Source: Clostridia bacterium (lineage in GTDB: Bacteria > Bacillota > Sulfobacillia > SLMV01). From it: a stretch of DNA of 54,572 nucleotides. Both the position numbers and the translations under genes were made by a program. The notes under the pieces were generated by a model, which made no database searches, had not been told where the DNA came from, and was given only the letters and a program-made list of their open reading frames with translations. Every line of letters starts with the position of its first letter. Position 1 is the stretch's first letter. Below, in pieces: positions 25,089 to 33,728 of the stretch. Where the stretch lies: positions 1 through 54,572 of the forward strand of contig PUMD01000118.1 in the NCBI GenBank assembly GCA_003551215.1, given 5' to 3'.

Positions 25089-26333
25089 GTGATCAGTCGC
25101 ATGAGCAGCCTGTTTAGCGGTGAGTATCCAGTTGGCGATCCCTTTGCAGCAGAAGGCAAAGTCGCCCCTTTTGCTGCGCGTTCTTCAAGATCAAGAGGGC
25201 GCAGATATGATGATGATCACAGCGATGATGGGTTCCGCACCCCCTTTCAGCATGATCGGGATCGAATAATCTATTCCACCGCCTTCCGCAGACTTCAATA
25301 CAAGACGCAGGTGTACGTGGTGCACGAAGGTGACTTCTACCGCACGCGCCTGACCCATAGTCTTGAAGTGATGCAGCACGCCAGAACTCTGGCGAGATCT
25401 TTGGGGGCAAACGAGGACCTGGTTGAGGCGATATCATATGCTCACGACCTTGGTCATCCCCCCTTCGGGCATGCAGGGGAAGAGGCGCTGGACGAACTGA
25501 TGGGGGGACAGGGTTTCGAACACAACCTGCAGAGTCTGCGCATTGTCGATCAACTTGAGATGCGTTACCCTGGCTTCTCCGGGCTCAATCTTTGCTTTGA
25601 GACCAGGGAGGGGCTGGCCAGGCACAGCACATCGCACGACGATCCGCTGCTGCCGGAGGAGTTTTCTGACCGTAAGCAGCCGGGAATAGAGACCCAGATA
25701 GTCGATCTGGCTGATGAGATGGCCTATTGCACACATGACCTCGATGATGCCCTGACTGCAGGCTTGATAAGCAAGGAGAATCTGCTTTCCTCTGGCATCG
25801 ACCTCCTGCAGCAGGGAGCCGAAATAGCCACGCGTGAGTCCGAGGAGATGAGCACAAGCGGCCGCCTGCAGAGTGAAAAAATGTGGACTCGGCGGCTGGT
25901 GAGACATCTGATCGAGACCTTCAGCGTGGACGTCATAGAGACAACCCGTTGCCGCATAACCGATGAAAGTATCACCACGGTAAAAGACATTGTTCAGCGA
26001 GACGACCGAATAGTTGGTATGTCCCCAGTCTGCAGTGATTCCTTCGCTCAGCTGGGGGACTGGTTGCTTGAACAGGTATACCGTCATCCGAGGGTGCTTC
26101 GACAGGTTAGAAAGGGTAAAATGATCCTGCAGAAGCTGTTCGAGGCATTCTGTGAAGAGCCCCGCATGCTGCACCCTCTCACCTGGGAGAGGTATCAGAA
26201 GGTAGCCGGAGATGAACAAGCTGAGCGCAGGGTTATCTGCGATCACCTTGCGGGCATGACAGACAGGTATGCCATGGACCTTTATGAGTCGCTTTTTGAA
26301 CCGTACGAGAAGGTGCTTTACCGAGGTCTTTAG
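25089..26333 (+). CDS. HD-domain deoxyguanosinetriphosphate triphosphohydrolase-like protein
   Basis: A 414-residue HD-superfamily dNTP triphosphohydrolase of the dGTPase-like group; the family cleaves dNTPs to nucleosides and triphosphate. HD metal ligands are seen in RTRLTHSLEV (about residues 79-88), HDLGHPPFGHAGE (about 119-131) and DLADEMAYCTHDLDD (about 206-220). RIIYSTAFRRLQYKTQV is the conserved N-terminal stretch. Start GTG 25089 (ribosome site AAGGTGGG) is preferred, but ATG 25101 is possible. In many Clostridia it lies before dnaG-rpoD; here it sits next to gpr and a small membrane gene. Confidence 0.92.
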   Translation: MISRMSSLFSGEYPVGDPFAAEGKVAPFAARSSRSRGRRYDDDHSDDGFRTPFQHDRDRIIYSTAFRRLQYKTQVYVVHEGDFYRTRLTHSLEVMQHARTLARSLGANEDLVEAISYAHDLGHPPFGHAGEEALDELMGGQGFEHNLQSLRIVDQLEMRYPGFSGLNLCFETREGLARHSTSHDDPLLPEEFSDRKQPGIETQIVDLADEMAYCTHDLDDALTAGLISKENLLSSGIDLLQQGAEIATRESEEMSTSGRLQSEKMWTRRLVRHLIETFSVDVIETTRCRITDESITTVKDIVQRDDRIVGMSPVCSDSFAQLGDWLLEQVYRHPRVLRQVRKGKMILQKLFEAFCEEPRMLHPLTWERYQKVAGDEQAERRVICDHLAGMTDRYAMDLYESLFEPYEKVLYRGL

Positions 26334-26367
26334 CATCTTGTCTGAACTGTCAGGATGGAGGGATAAT

Positions 26368-26676
26368 ATGGAAGTTCCCGAGGACTACGGTTCCGATTTC
26401 GAAGGGGAAGAAGGCCGCGGTAAGAATTACAAGGATTACGACGGTCCACACAGGCCGATCGGAGCAGTTGCCAGCGTTATAGCCAAGACGGCTGCCATCA
26501 TGGCCGGGATAAGCTCCCTTATTACGGCGGTTGTCTTTGTGTTGGTGGGAGCAGAAGAGCTGGCCGTATCAAAGATCGCTGTTGTCGTTGCTGCTGTTAC
26601 AGCGGCATCCTATTTTCTGGTGCTGTTTTCAGTTCGTGGGGGTTTTCGCCGGCGCCGCCGGCCGCCTGGGGATTGA
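26368..26676 (+). CDS. Hypothetical small membrane protein, 102 residues
   Basis: ATG 26368 is preceded by GGAGGGATAAT. The N-terminal 35 residues are acidic and Tyr/Gly-rich (EDYGSDFEGEEGRGKNYKDYDG), followed by two hydrophobic helices (about 40-60 and 66-88) and a very basic tail (RGGFRRRRRPPGD). The charge pattern suggests a hairpin with the basic tail in the cytoplasm. I do not recognise the family. It closes the dNTPase transcription unit, 34 bases downstream. Confidence 0.65.
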   Translation: MEVPEDYGSDFEGEEGRGKNYKDYDGPHRPIGAVASVIAKTAAIMAGISSLITAVVFVLVGAEELAVSKIAVVVAAVTAASYFLVLFSVRGGFRRRRRPPGD

Positions 26677-26851
26677 AGCCCATGGCATCTGCTGCGTAAA
26701 GTGCAATTTGCTGACGAACGATGTCACTCACATCCTGCTCAAGAAGGATGCTCCTTGCTAAGAGACCCCCACACAAGTCTACTAGCACCAGGATTCAGCC
26801 TGCAGATTGGGTGCAGATGCATCAGCATTGTTCACAGACCGACAGCGAAGT

Positions 26852-26865
26852 GCTACTGTAGTAGC
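26852..26865. repeat. Short inverted repeat upstream of the fapR promoter
   Basis: GCTACT and AGTAGC flank a 2-base centre. It lies about 15 bases upstream of the putative -35 of fapR and could be a dimeric repressor or activator site, but I do not recognise the regulator. Confidence 0.35.
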
Positions 26866-26879
26866 TAACATCAATCAGC

Positions 26880-26907
26880 TTGCTTGGGTGGGCCAGATGT
26901 TTAATAC
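26880..26907 (+). promoter_or_regulatory. Putative SigA promoter of the fapR operon
   Basis: TTGCTT (26880-26885) and TAATAC (26902-26907) are separated by 16 bases. The -10 lies inside the FapR palindrome, so repressor binding would block polymerase directly. The rest of the 26677-26990 gap holds no gene that I can support. Confidence 0.4.
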
Positions 26908-26917
26908 TAGGTATTAA
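26901..26917. promoter_or_regulatory. FapR operator
   Basis: TTAATACTAGGTATTAA consists of perfect arms TTAATAC / GTATTAA around TAG, and closely resembles the FapR site known from Bacillus (TTAGTACCTAGTCTTAAT). It lies 75 bases before the fapR start, in front of the fapR-plsX-fab genes, as expected for autoregulation relieved by malonyl-CoA. Confidence 0.8.
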
Positions 26918-26991
26918 TAAGAGGTTATAAAGTGCTTTGCAGAAGGTGCCCGGATGTGACGCCCCACCGAACGCGGAAGGAACGGGAGAAT

Positions 26992-27564
26992 ATGGCAGCT
27001 GACAGCAAGCAAAAGCGGCGAACCCAGTTGAAGATGTATCTGGAGAATAACCCGTTTCTGACTGATGAAGTCCTGGCCGACAAGCTTGATGTTAGCGTCC
27101 AGACCATCAGGCTGGACAGGGCAGTATTGGACATTCCGGATGTGCGTGAACGCACCCGCAGAGTGGCAGAGGAGAACTACTCTCGGGTTCGTTCGATAAA
27201 CTCTGGTGAAATCGTGGGGCAGCTTCTCGATCTTCATTTGGGAGACACTGCCACATCCCTGCTGGAGACCAACGGGGACATGGCCTTTGAGAAGACAAAC
27301 ATCGTGCGCAGTCACTTTATATTTGCTCAGGCTGAATCTTTGGCCCTGGCGGTGATTGATGCTGACGTTGCTGTAACGGGTCTGGCCAATATCAAATACA
27401 AAAAGCAGGTGAAACCGGGCGAGAAACTGCTGGCCGAGGCTGAGGTAATTCGACGAAAGGGAGACGACAAGTGCGTGGTGCTGGTTGAGAGTGCATCCGG
27501 CGGAGAGGAAGTCTTCCGAGGGAAGTTTGTTGTGTTTGCCTTGGGCAGCGAGGGGGACGGATAA
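26992..27564 (+). CDS. fapR: Fatty acid and phospholipid biosynthesis repressor FapR
   Basis: FapR is a malonyl-CoA-responsive repressor of fatty acid and phospholipid genes. The 190-residue protein has an N-terminal winged helix (about 1-60; LTDEVLADKLDVSVQTIRLDR is the recognition region) joined by a helix to a hot-dog-fold effector domain (about 75-190; GDMAFEKTNIVRSHFIFAQAES). ATG 26992 is chosen because GGAAGGAACGGGAGA precedes it and the protein then matches the family start; a GTG at 26932 would add 20 basic residues. It lies 2 bases before plsX. Confidence 0.95.
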   Translation: MAADSKQKRRTQLKMYLENNPFLTDEVLADKLDVSVQTIRLDRAVLDIPDVRERTRRVAEENYSRVRSINSGEIVGQLLDLHLGDTATSLLETNGDMAFEKTNIVRSHFIFAQAESLALAVIDADVAVTGLANIKYKKQVKPGEKLLAEAEVIRRKGDDKCVVLVESASGGEEVFRGKFVVFALGSEGDG

Positions 27565-27566
27565 AA

Positions 27567-28607
27567 TTGCGAATTGCTCTTGATACGATGGGCGGGGATA
27601 ACGGTCCCGAGCCGGTGTGCCGGGGGGCCTGGGAATACGCGGGTTTGAACCAGGACGTTGAACTGACCTTGTGGGGGCCCAGGGAGCGGCTCGCCGCGCT
27701 GCTGGACCGTATGCACAGCGAAAGTGGTTCTGACGGCAGGCGACAACGCATAGAGATAGGTCATTGCACCGAGGTCATTGAGCAGAACGACGAACCGGTG
27801 GCCGCAATCCGCCGCAAGAAAGACTCGTCAATGGTCTGCTGTTTTCGTCAGGTCAGCTCCGGCGCGGCCGATGCTGTGGTTACAGTGGGCAACACGGGAG
27901 CTGTTCTGGCCGGTGGCGTACTGATCGCCAAACGCATCTCAGGAGTGGAACGCCCAGCCCTCGCGGCCGAGATCCCCACCTCAGATCGGACCTTTCTTTT
28001 CTTGGACCTTGGAGCCAATTCAGACAACCGGCCGCAGCATCTGCTGGATTATGCTCACATGGGGCTGATCTACGCCAGCGAAGTCATGGGCATCGACAGA
28101 CCCAGTGTAGGGCTTCTGAACATTGGTACGGAGAACAAAAAGGGTGATAAGTTGAGACGAGATACCCTGCCGCTTTTGCAGGATTTGTGCCGCAGCTCGG
28201 GCTATGAGATTCTCGGCAATATAGAGTCAAGGAACCTGCTGCGGGGTGATGCAGATGTGGTCGTTACCGATGGGTTCGTCGGGAACATGCTGTTGAAAGC
28301 AGTGGAAGGACTGGCCGAGGTCTTTTCTGAGGCCGTACGTCAGGAAATGCACAATTCCCTGAGTGCCAGGGTCGGAGGAATGCTGATCAAGCCGCGGATG
28401 CAGCAGGTATTTTCCAAGTTCGACTACCGCAATTATGGAGGGGCAGTCCTCCTGGGCCTTCAGTCGCTGGTGGTAAAATGTCACGGCATTTCACAAAGTA
28501 GCGCAATAATCAGTGCCTTGGAGACGGCCAAGCAGTCCGTTGAAGCAGGTATTCCCCGAATCATCGAGGCATCCATGCAAAAGGAGAGAAACACCAATGC
28601 ACAGTGA
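27567..28607 (+). CDS. plsX: Phosphate acyltransferase PlsX
   Basis: PlsX converts acyl-ACP and phosphate to acyl-phosphate, the donor used by PlsY in phospholipid synthesis. The 346-residue protein begins MRIALDTMGGDNGPEPV, the family signature, and has VGNTGAVLAGGVLIAKRI, FLDLGANSDNRPQHLLDYA, GLLNIGTENKKGDKL and VTDGFVGNMLLKAVEGL. The start is TTG at 27567; no ATG lies in a suitable position and the family motif starts exactly there. It overlaps fabH by 11 bases. It is the expected second gene of the FapR operon. Confidence 0.96.
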   Translation: MRIALDTMGGDNGPEPVCRGAWEYAGLNQDVELTLWGPRERLAALLDRMHSESGSDGRRQRIEIGHCTEVIEQNDEPVAAIRRKKDSSMVCCFRQVSSGAADAVVTVGNTGAVLAGGVLIAKRISGVERPALAAEIPTSDRTFLFLDLGANSDNRPQHLLDYAHMGLIYASEVMGIDRPSVGLLNIGTENKKGDKLRRDTLPLLQDLCRSSGYEILGNIESRNLLRGDADVVVTDGFVGNMLLKAVEGLAEVFSEAVRQEMHNSLSARVGGMLIKPRMQQVFSKFDYRNYGGAVLLGLQSLVVKCHGISQSSAIISALETAKQSVEAGIPRIIEASMQKERNTNAQ

Positions 28608-29613
28608 GGTTGTAGGAGTGGGCATCTGGGGAATGGGAAAGGCAGTACCCGACAGAGTGCTGACCAACGAGGAACTAGAGAAGGTGGTTGACACCTCTGA
28701 TGAGTGGATAAGAACTCGGACCGGTATCTCGGAACGCCGTATAGTTGACGAGGACACCGCTACCTCACATCTGGCAACCCGGGCTGCGCGCGGGGCACTG
28801 CAGCAGGCGCAGGTAAGGCCATGTGACCTGGATATGATCATCGTAGCCACGGTTACTTCCGACATGCTCTTTCCGGCGACGGCCTGCCTGCTTCAGGACC
28901 GACTCGGGGCAGATGATGCGGCAGCCTTCGATCTGGGAGCCGGTTGCTCGGGCTTTGTCTACGGTCTGGCTGCTGCGGAGGGGTTCATCAAAAGCGGCTC
29001 GGCTTCCCGCGTGCTTGTTGTGGGCTCCGAGGTGCTTTCGAAGATCACTGACTGGGAGGACAGAAGTACCTGCGTTCTTTTCGGCGATGGCGCCGCAGCT
29101 GCTGTGGTGGGTCCCTGCCGTCCTCCGGCCGGAATCCTGGCAACCTACCTGGGAGCTGACGGAAGCGGCGGAGGTGTATTGAACATGCCAGCCGGAGGTT
29201 CCCTGCGGCCAGCAAGCGAAGAGACCCTGCAGAAGCGGCTTCACTACATACACATGAAAGGCAGGGAGGTCTTCAAGTTTGCGGTACGGGCTATGGGGGA
29301 TTCGGCGGTTGAAGTGGCCCGCAGGGCGGGCATTCAGCTGCAGGACGTGGATTGCTATATACCGCATCAGGCCAATATAAGAATCATAGAATCATCTGCC
29401 AACCGGCTGGGAATTCCCATGGAAAAAGTTTACGTCAACATCGACAGGTATGGAAATACTTCCTCAGCTTCTGTGCCTATCGCCCTCACGGAGGCACAAC
29501 GGGAGGGTATGGTCAGGCCCGGGGATAACGTGCTTATGGTGGCTTTTGGAGCCGGGTTGACCTGGGCGGCGGCCATAGTCAGGTGGATGAAGGAGAGCGA
29601 CCGCATTGAGTAA
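28597..29613 (+). CDS. fabH: Beta-ketoacyl-ACP synthase III
   Basis: FabH condenses acetyl-CoA (or branched acyl-CoA) with malonyl-ACP to start fatty acid synthesis. The 338-residue thiolase-fold protein has the catalytic Cys in DLGAGCSGFVYGL (about residue 120), His in IPHQANIRII (about 260) and Asn in RYGNTSSASVPIAL (about 290). ATG 28597 has AAAGGAGAG upstream, at the end of plsX. It overlaps the degV start by 8 bases. Confidence 0.96.
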   Translation: MHSEVVGVGIWGMGKAVPDRVLTNEELEKVVDTSDEWIRTRTGISERRIVDEDTATSHLATRAARGALQQAQVRPCDLDMIIVATVTSDMLFPATACLLQDRLGADDAAAFDLGAGCSGFVYGLAAAEGFIKSGSASRVLVVGSEVLSKITDWEDRSTCVLFGDGAAAAVVGPCRPPAGILATYLGADGSGGGVLNMPAGGSLRPASEETLQKRLHYIHMKGREVFKFAVRAMGDSAVEVARRAGIQLQDVDCYIPHQANIRIIESSANRLGIPMEKVYVNIDRYGNTSSASVPIALTEAQREGMVRPGDNVLMVAFGAGLTWAAAIVRWMKESDRIE

Positions 29614-30460
29614 TTGCCAGATAGTGACTGATATCAGTTCCGGTCTGAACCAGGTAGCGATTTCGGCGACGCATGTGCACGTAGTACCCATGACTATCTA
29701 CGTCGGTGCCAGTGAAAAGCCGCAGGAAATTGATGAGCCAGCTGAATTTTGGCAGCAGTGCAGCAGTGAACACCGCGGCACCGTCAGGATAGCGCAGCCA
29801 TCGCCTGGGGATTTTTTCCGAGTATACAACCGGTTGTACGCCGAGGATGGTAGCATCCTGTCTGTTCACTCCTCGCAGGTGTTCAGCAAGACTGTGCGTG
29901 CCGCCAGTGTGGCCGCGGAGATGATAGATGACAGCAGGATTCGGGTGGTTGATTCAGGGCTGATTGGTCCGCCTATGGGACAGGCAGTTTTGGAGGCAGC
30001 GGCGCTGACCGAAGAGGACAGACACGCCGAAGAAATCGCCCGCAGCGTAGAGGAGTTTGCGGATAGGGTCGAAGCGTTTTTCTGCGCGGCTGATCTGGGG
30101 TTTTCCACCGCCATGAAGAAAAAGGGTGTCGCGGTTTTGACCAGCAGGCTCCGGAGCATGCTGGCCCGCAGCAACCTCTACTGCATGACAGACGGGAGAC
30201 TGGAGCCGCTGAAGGGGCGTGTGAGGCCTGCCGAGGCACCGGAGTATCTTGTCAAACTGCTGCTTACTGATGAGGGGAGAATTCCTGAAGGAACCAGCCT
30301 CGTGGGAATAATGTCTGCAGGAGCGGACAGCCACGCCGCCAGGATCAAAAGGCTTCTGCAGGAGGCGAATGTCGAGGTAGAGGTCGAGCAGTGGACGATC
30401 GATCCGGTCCTGGGCACTTTCCTCGGCCCGGGTTCTGTGGGGGTGTTTGCTGTTGAGTAA
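29606..30460 (+). CDS. DegV family protein (candidate fatty acid-binding FakB)
   Basis: A 284-residue DegV protein; the family includes FakB, which presents bound fatty acids to FakA. The opening CQIVTDISSGL, then HVHVVPMTIYVG, IRVVDSGLIGPPMGQAVLEA and VGIMSAGADSHAARI fit the family. Two fatty-acid-contact motifs deviate: the usual TSQPS reads IAQPS (in VRIAQPSPGDF) and SGT reads SKT, so acyl binding is uncertain. Start is TTG with AGGAGAG upstream. It lies between fabH and fabD, where fabK is common in Clostridia, and overlaps both neighbours by 8 bases, so it belongs to the operon. Confidence 0.85.
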   Translation: MSNCQIVTDISSGLNQVAISATHVHVVPMTIYVGASEKPQEIDEPAEFWQQCSSEHRGTVRIAQPSPGDFFRVYNRLYAEDGSILSVHSSQVFSKTVRAASVAAEMIDDSRIRVVDSGLIGPPMGQAVLEAAALTEEDRHAEEIARSVEEFADRVEAFFCAADLGFSTAMKKKGVAVLTSRLRSMLARSNLYCMTDGRLEPLKGRVRPAEAPEYLVKLLLTDEGRIPEGTSLVGIMSAGADSHAARIKRLLQEANVEVEVEQWTIDPVLGTFLGPGSVGVFAVE

Positions 30461-31394
30461 CAAAGTTGCTGTGATGTTTCCCGGACAGGGAGCGCAGTAT
30501 GTTGGAATGGGCGACGAGCTTATCCGGCAGTGCTCTGCTGCCCGGGAGGTTTTTGAGCGAGCTTCTTGTGTTTTGGGCTGGGATGTGGCGAAACTGTGTA
30601 TTGAGGGTCCGGAAGAAAAACTGAACCTGACAGAATACACCCAACCTGCACTGCTTACGGTCAGCATTGCTGCGTGGTCAGTGCTGTTGAACAGTGGCGT
30701 GCAGGAACCTTATCTGGCGGCAGGACTCAGCCTGGGAGAGTACTCCGCGCTGGTGGCTGCAGGCGTATTATCTTTGGAGGATGCCTGCCGCCTGGTGCAC
30801 AAGCGGGGGAAATACATGCAGGAGGCAGTGCCCGAAGGTGTGGGAGGCATGGCTGCCGTTATCGGGCTTCAGGCCGAGGATGTACGGCAGGTCTGCCTGG
30901 AGGTTGAATGCGACGGTGAGGGGATAGTTAGAGCAGCCAATTACAACTGCCCCGGTCAGGTGGTCATCACCGGCCACATAAAGGAGGTCCAGCGGGCCTC
31001 TGAGGCCCTGCAGCAGCGGGGTGCCCGGCGGGTGATCCCGCTAAAGGTGAGTGCCCCCTTTCATTCTCCCATGATGAAGCCAGCAGCGGACAAACTGCGG
31101 GCGGAGTTCGAGTCTGTGGAGTTTCACCCGGCCGGTTTTCCGGTAGTGTCGAACGCTTCTGCAGCGCAGATTACGCAGCCAGCAGACATAAAGAAGGCGC
31201 TCACAGAGCAGGTCTACTCACCGGTTTTATGGCAACAGTCGATTCGGAGTATGATTGACGCCGGATGCTGCACGTTCGTGGAAGTGGGGGCTGGCGATGT
31301 GCTGAGCGGATTCCTCCGGCGCATAGACCGCAAACTGACGGGTTTGCGTTGTGAGAAGCCAGATGAGATTGATGAGGTGGTGGGAGAGTTATGA
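30453..31394 (+). CDS. fabD: Malonyl-CoA:ACP transacylase
   Basis: FabD moves the malonyl group from CoA to ACP. The 313-residue protein starts [19 protein letters not shown], has the nucleophile Ser in [14 protein letters not shown] (usual GHSLGE, with Leu replacing His as in various clostridial homologues), the Gln of PGQGAQ and the His of SAPFHSPMM. The TTG at 30453 was chosen because GTGGGGGTG lies 7 bases upstream; 30447 would leave almost no spacing. It overlaps fabG by 4 bases (ATGA). Confidence 0.95.
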   Translation: MSNKVAVMFPGQGAQYVGMGDELIRQCSAAREVFERASCVLGWDVAKLCIEGPEEKLNLTEYTQPALLTVSIAAWSVLLNSGVQEPYLAAGLSLGEYSALVAAGVLSLEDACRLVHKRGKYMQEAVPEGVGGMAAVIGLQAEDVRQVCLEVECDGEGIVRAANYNCPGQVVITGHIKEVQRASEALQQRGARRVIPLKVSAPFHSPMMKPAADKLRAEFESVEFHPAGFPVVSNASAAQITQPADIKKALTEQVYSPVLWQQSIRSMIDAGCCTFVEVGAGDVLSGFLRRIDRKLTGLRCEKPDEIDEVVGEL

Positions 31395-32143
31395 CTTCGA
31401 CTGAAGAAATCGCCCTGGTTACCGGGGCTTCCCGGGGCATCGGGCGGGCGATAGCAGAGAAGCTGGCCAGCTGCGGCGCCCATGTCGTGGCCTGCTACCT
31501 TGGTGGTGAGGAAGAAGCCGCCGGGGAAGTCGTCGCGGGCATTGAAGATTCCGGGGGCGAGGCTCTGGCCCTTGAGATGGACGTGACGGACCGGGAGGAA
31601 GTTGATGAAGCCTTTACTGTGGTGGAGAAGCAGTTGGGGCCGGTGACATCACTGGTGAACAACGCCGGTATCACTGATGATTCTCTTTTTCTTCGCATGA
31701 GCCACGATTCCTGGAGTAAGGTTATGCAGGTAAACCTTGAGGGTGCTTACAACACCATCCACAGGGCCCTCAGGCCGATGATACGCAATCGACAGGGAGC
31801 TGTGGTCAATCTGGCCTCCGTCTCAGGGCTGACCGGCAATGCAGGTCAGTGCAATTACGCTGCCTCCAAGGCGGGGTTGATCGCACTGACCCGCAGTCTG
31901 GCGGCCGAGGTGGGGAGCAGGGGCATTCGTGTAAACGCAGTTGCTCCTGGATTTATCGCCACGGAGATGACCGGGCAAATGCCCCAAGGAGCGCAGGAGC
32001 AGATAGTCAGCCGGGTTGCATTGTCCAGAGCAGGCCGGCCCGATGAGGTGGCAGAGGCTGTGTCATTTTTGCTGTCTGACGCGGCGTCCTACATAACTGG
32101 CGAAGTCCTGACCATCGACGGGGGATTGACAGTCGGGCTGTGA
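31391..32143 (+). CDS. fabG: 3-oxoacyl-ACP reductase FabG
   Basis: FabG reduces beta-ketoacyl-ACP with NADPH. The 250-residue short-chain dehydrogenase has the cofactor motif [12 protein letters not shown] (about residues 10-21), [12 protein letters not shown], the catalytic Ser in [10 protein letters not shown] and the YxxxK in [14 protein letters not shown], with the family ending AAVSFLLSD...GEVLTIDGG. The ATG overlaps the fabD stop as ATGA, so translation is coupled. About 75 bases separate it from acpP. Confidence 0.96.
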   Translation: MTSTEEIALVTGASRGIGRAIAEKLASCGAHVVACYLGGEEEAAGEVVAGIEDSGGEALALEMDVTDREEVDEAFTVVEKQLGPVTSLVNNAGITDDSLFLRMSHDSWSKVMQVNLEGAYNTIHRALRPMIRNRQGAVVNLASVSGLTGNAGQCNYAASKAGLIALTRSLAAEVGSRGIRVNAVAPGFIATEMTGQMPQGAQEQIVSRVALSRAGRPDEVAEAVSFLLSDAASYITGEVLTIDGGLTVGL

Positions 32144-32218
32144 AGACCAAGTTCCGCAGCTGGACTGGCCGCAGCGGCAGCACAGAGGATCATAGATCAC
32201 ACACAGGAGGTGCAGATG

Positions 32219-32461
32219 ATGTCCAAGGAAGAGGTTTTTGACAGTATCAGAGATATGCTGGTGGACCAGCTGGGTTTATCGGAGGAAGAAGTGACTATAA
32301 ATGCCAGCTTTGCCGAGGATCTGGGGACCGACTCGCTGGACCTGGTGGAACTGGTGATGTCTATGGAAGAAGAGTTCGAGATCGAGATACCCGACGAGGA
32401 TGTAGAGGCCATTGAGAAGGTATCCGATGCGGTCGAATATGTATTCGGTCGAATTCAGTGA
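32219..32461 (+). CDS. acpP: Acyl carrier protein
   Basis: An 80-residue ACP. The phosphopantetheine attachment Ser lies in DLGTDSLDLVELVM (Ser about residue 38), and the acidic helix MEEEFEIEIPDEDVEAIE follows. AGGAGG at 32205-32210 is 8 bases before ATG 32219; ATG 32216 is 5 bases away and possible. It carries the growing fatty acid through FabH, FabD, FabG and FabF encoded around it. Confidence 0.97.
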   Translation: MSKEEVFDSIRDMLVDQLGLSEEEVTINASFAEDLGTDSLDLVELVMSMEEEFEIEIPDEDVEAIEKVSDAVEYVFGRIQ

Positions 32462-32486
32462 TAATTAACTGATGGAGTTGAGCTAA

Positions 32487-33728
32487 ATGGGCAACCGCGT
32501 AGTTGTGACGGGTCTGGGCATCGTGACTCCACTCGGTTCGGATCTGGATCAGTTTTGGGCAGCTCTGCTGGCTGGTCGTTCGGCTGTCGGGCCAATTACC
32601 AGGTTCGACACCGAAGGTCTGGGGGTGAAGATCGCTGCTGAGGTGTCTGATTTTGACCCCAACCAGTATCTTGACCGCAAGGCAGCCCGCCGCATGGATC
32701 TTTTCAGCCAGTACGCCATCGCCGCTTCCAGCCGGGCCCTGGAGCATTCGAAGCTGGATCTGGGAGAGGTTTCCTCCGAGAGGCTGGGGGTGGTTATGGG
32801 AACGGGTCAGGGTGGAATAGAGTCTCTCACCGACCAGATGACTGTGTTTCTGGACAAGGGGCCCCGCAGGGTCAGTCCTTTCTGCATCCCCATGATGATC
32901 TCCAACATGGCTGCTGGCCACGTAGGCATCAAATTCCGGGCCCGCGGGCCTAACCTGACCCTGACCACCGCCTGTGCAGCGTCAGCTCACGCGCTGGGTG
33001 AGGCGTACCGCATTCTGCAGCGGGATGAGGCGGATGTGATCATAGGCGGTGGCACAGAGGCGGGTATCGTCCCCCTGTCGCTTGCCGGATTTACTTCCAT
33101 GCGGGCGCTGTCGACCAGAAATGCCGAACCGCAGAAGGCCTCACGCCCCTTTGATGCTGACCGGGATGGCTTCGTCATGGGGGAGGGGGCAGCAGTTCTC
33201 ATAATGGAGACTCTCGAGCATGCCCAGAAGCGGGGAGCCGAGATACTGGCCGAACTGCGGGGATATGCGCTCACTGGCGATGCTCACCATATAACGGCTC
33301 CGCCGCCCTCCGGTGAAGGTGGTGCCCGGGCCATCAAGGCTGCCCTCAAAGATGCGGATCTGACTCCCGAGCAAGTGGATTACGTAAATGCTCACGGCAC
33401 CGGAACGCCGGCGGGAGATCCCGCCGAATCGCGGGCCCTCGAGGCGGTTTTTGGCGATGCAGCTTTTGAGCTTCCCATCAGTTCCACAAAGTCTATGATC
33501 GGTCATCTTCTGGGAGCGTCCGGGGCCCTGGAGAGCGTAGTATGCATCCTGAGCATACTTAGCGGAAAGATTCATCCTACCATAAATCTGCAGAAGCCGG
33601 ACGAAGAATGCCGCCTGGACTACGTCCCCCATGAGGCCCGCGAAGCAAAGGTTGACGTGGCACTGACAAATTCCTTTGGTTTTGGTGGGCAGAACGCCAC
33701 GCTGGTGTGGGGGCGCTGCGGCAACTGA
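32487..33728 (+). CDS. fabF: Beta-ketoacyl-ACP synthase II
   Basis: FabF elongates acyl-ACP with malonyl-ACP. The 413-residue protein begins NRVVVTGLGIVTPLGSDLDQFW and has the catalytic Cys in TLTTACAASAHALGEAY (about residue 163), the His pair in NAHGTGTPAGD and SMIGHLLGASGA, and NSFGFGGQNATLV at the C-terminus. It ends the fatty acid cluster. No enoyl-ACP reductase or FabZ is encoded in the cluster, so those steps must be supplied elsewhere. Its stop shares a base with the rnc ATG. Confidence 0.96.
   Translation: MGNRVVVTGLGIVTPLGSDLDQFWAALLAGRSAVGPITRFDTEGLGVKIAAEVSDFDPNQYLDRKAARRMDLFSQYAIAASSRALEHSKLDLGEVSSERLGVVMGTGQGGIESLTDQMTVFLDKGPRRVSPFCIPMMISNMAAGHVGIKFRARGPNLTLTTACAASAHALGEAYRILQRDEADVIIGGGTEAGIVPLSLAGFTSMRALSTRNAEPQKASRPFDADRDGFVMGEGAAVLIMETLEHAQKRGAEILAELRGYALTGDAHHITAPPPSGEGGARAIKAALKDADLTPEQVDYVNAHGTGTPAGDPAESRALEAVFGDAAFELPISSTKSMIGHLLGASGALESVVCILSILSGKIHPTINLQKPDEECRLDYVPHEAREAKVDVALTNSFGFGGQNATLVWGRCGN

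Noticed and set aside
26597..26788. Minus-strand frame of 63 codons (GTG start, containing DIVRQQIALYAADAMGF)
   Set aside because: The peptide looks protein-like, but it overlaps the 3' end of a plus-strand gene, has only a weak ribosome site and matches no family I know. It might be a remnant.
26932..26991. Upstream GTG start for fapR
   Set aside because: It would add 20 residues outside the family alignment; the ATG at 26992 has a better ribosome site.
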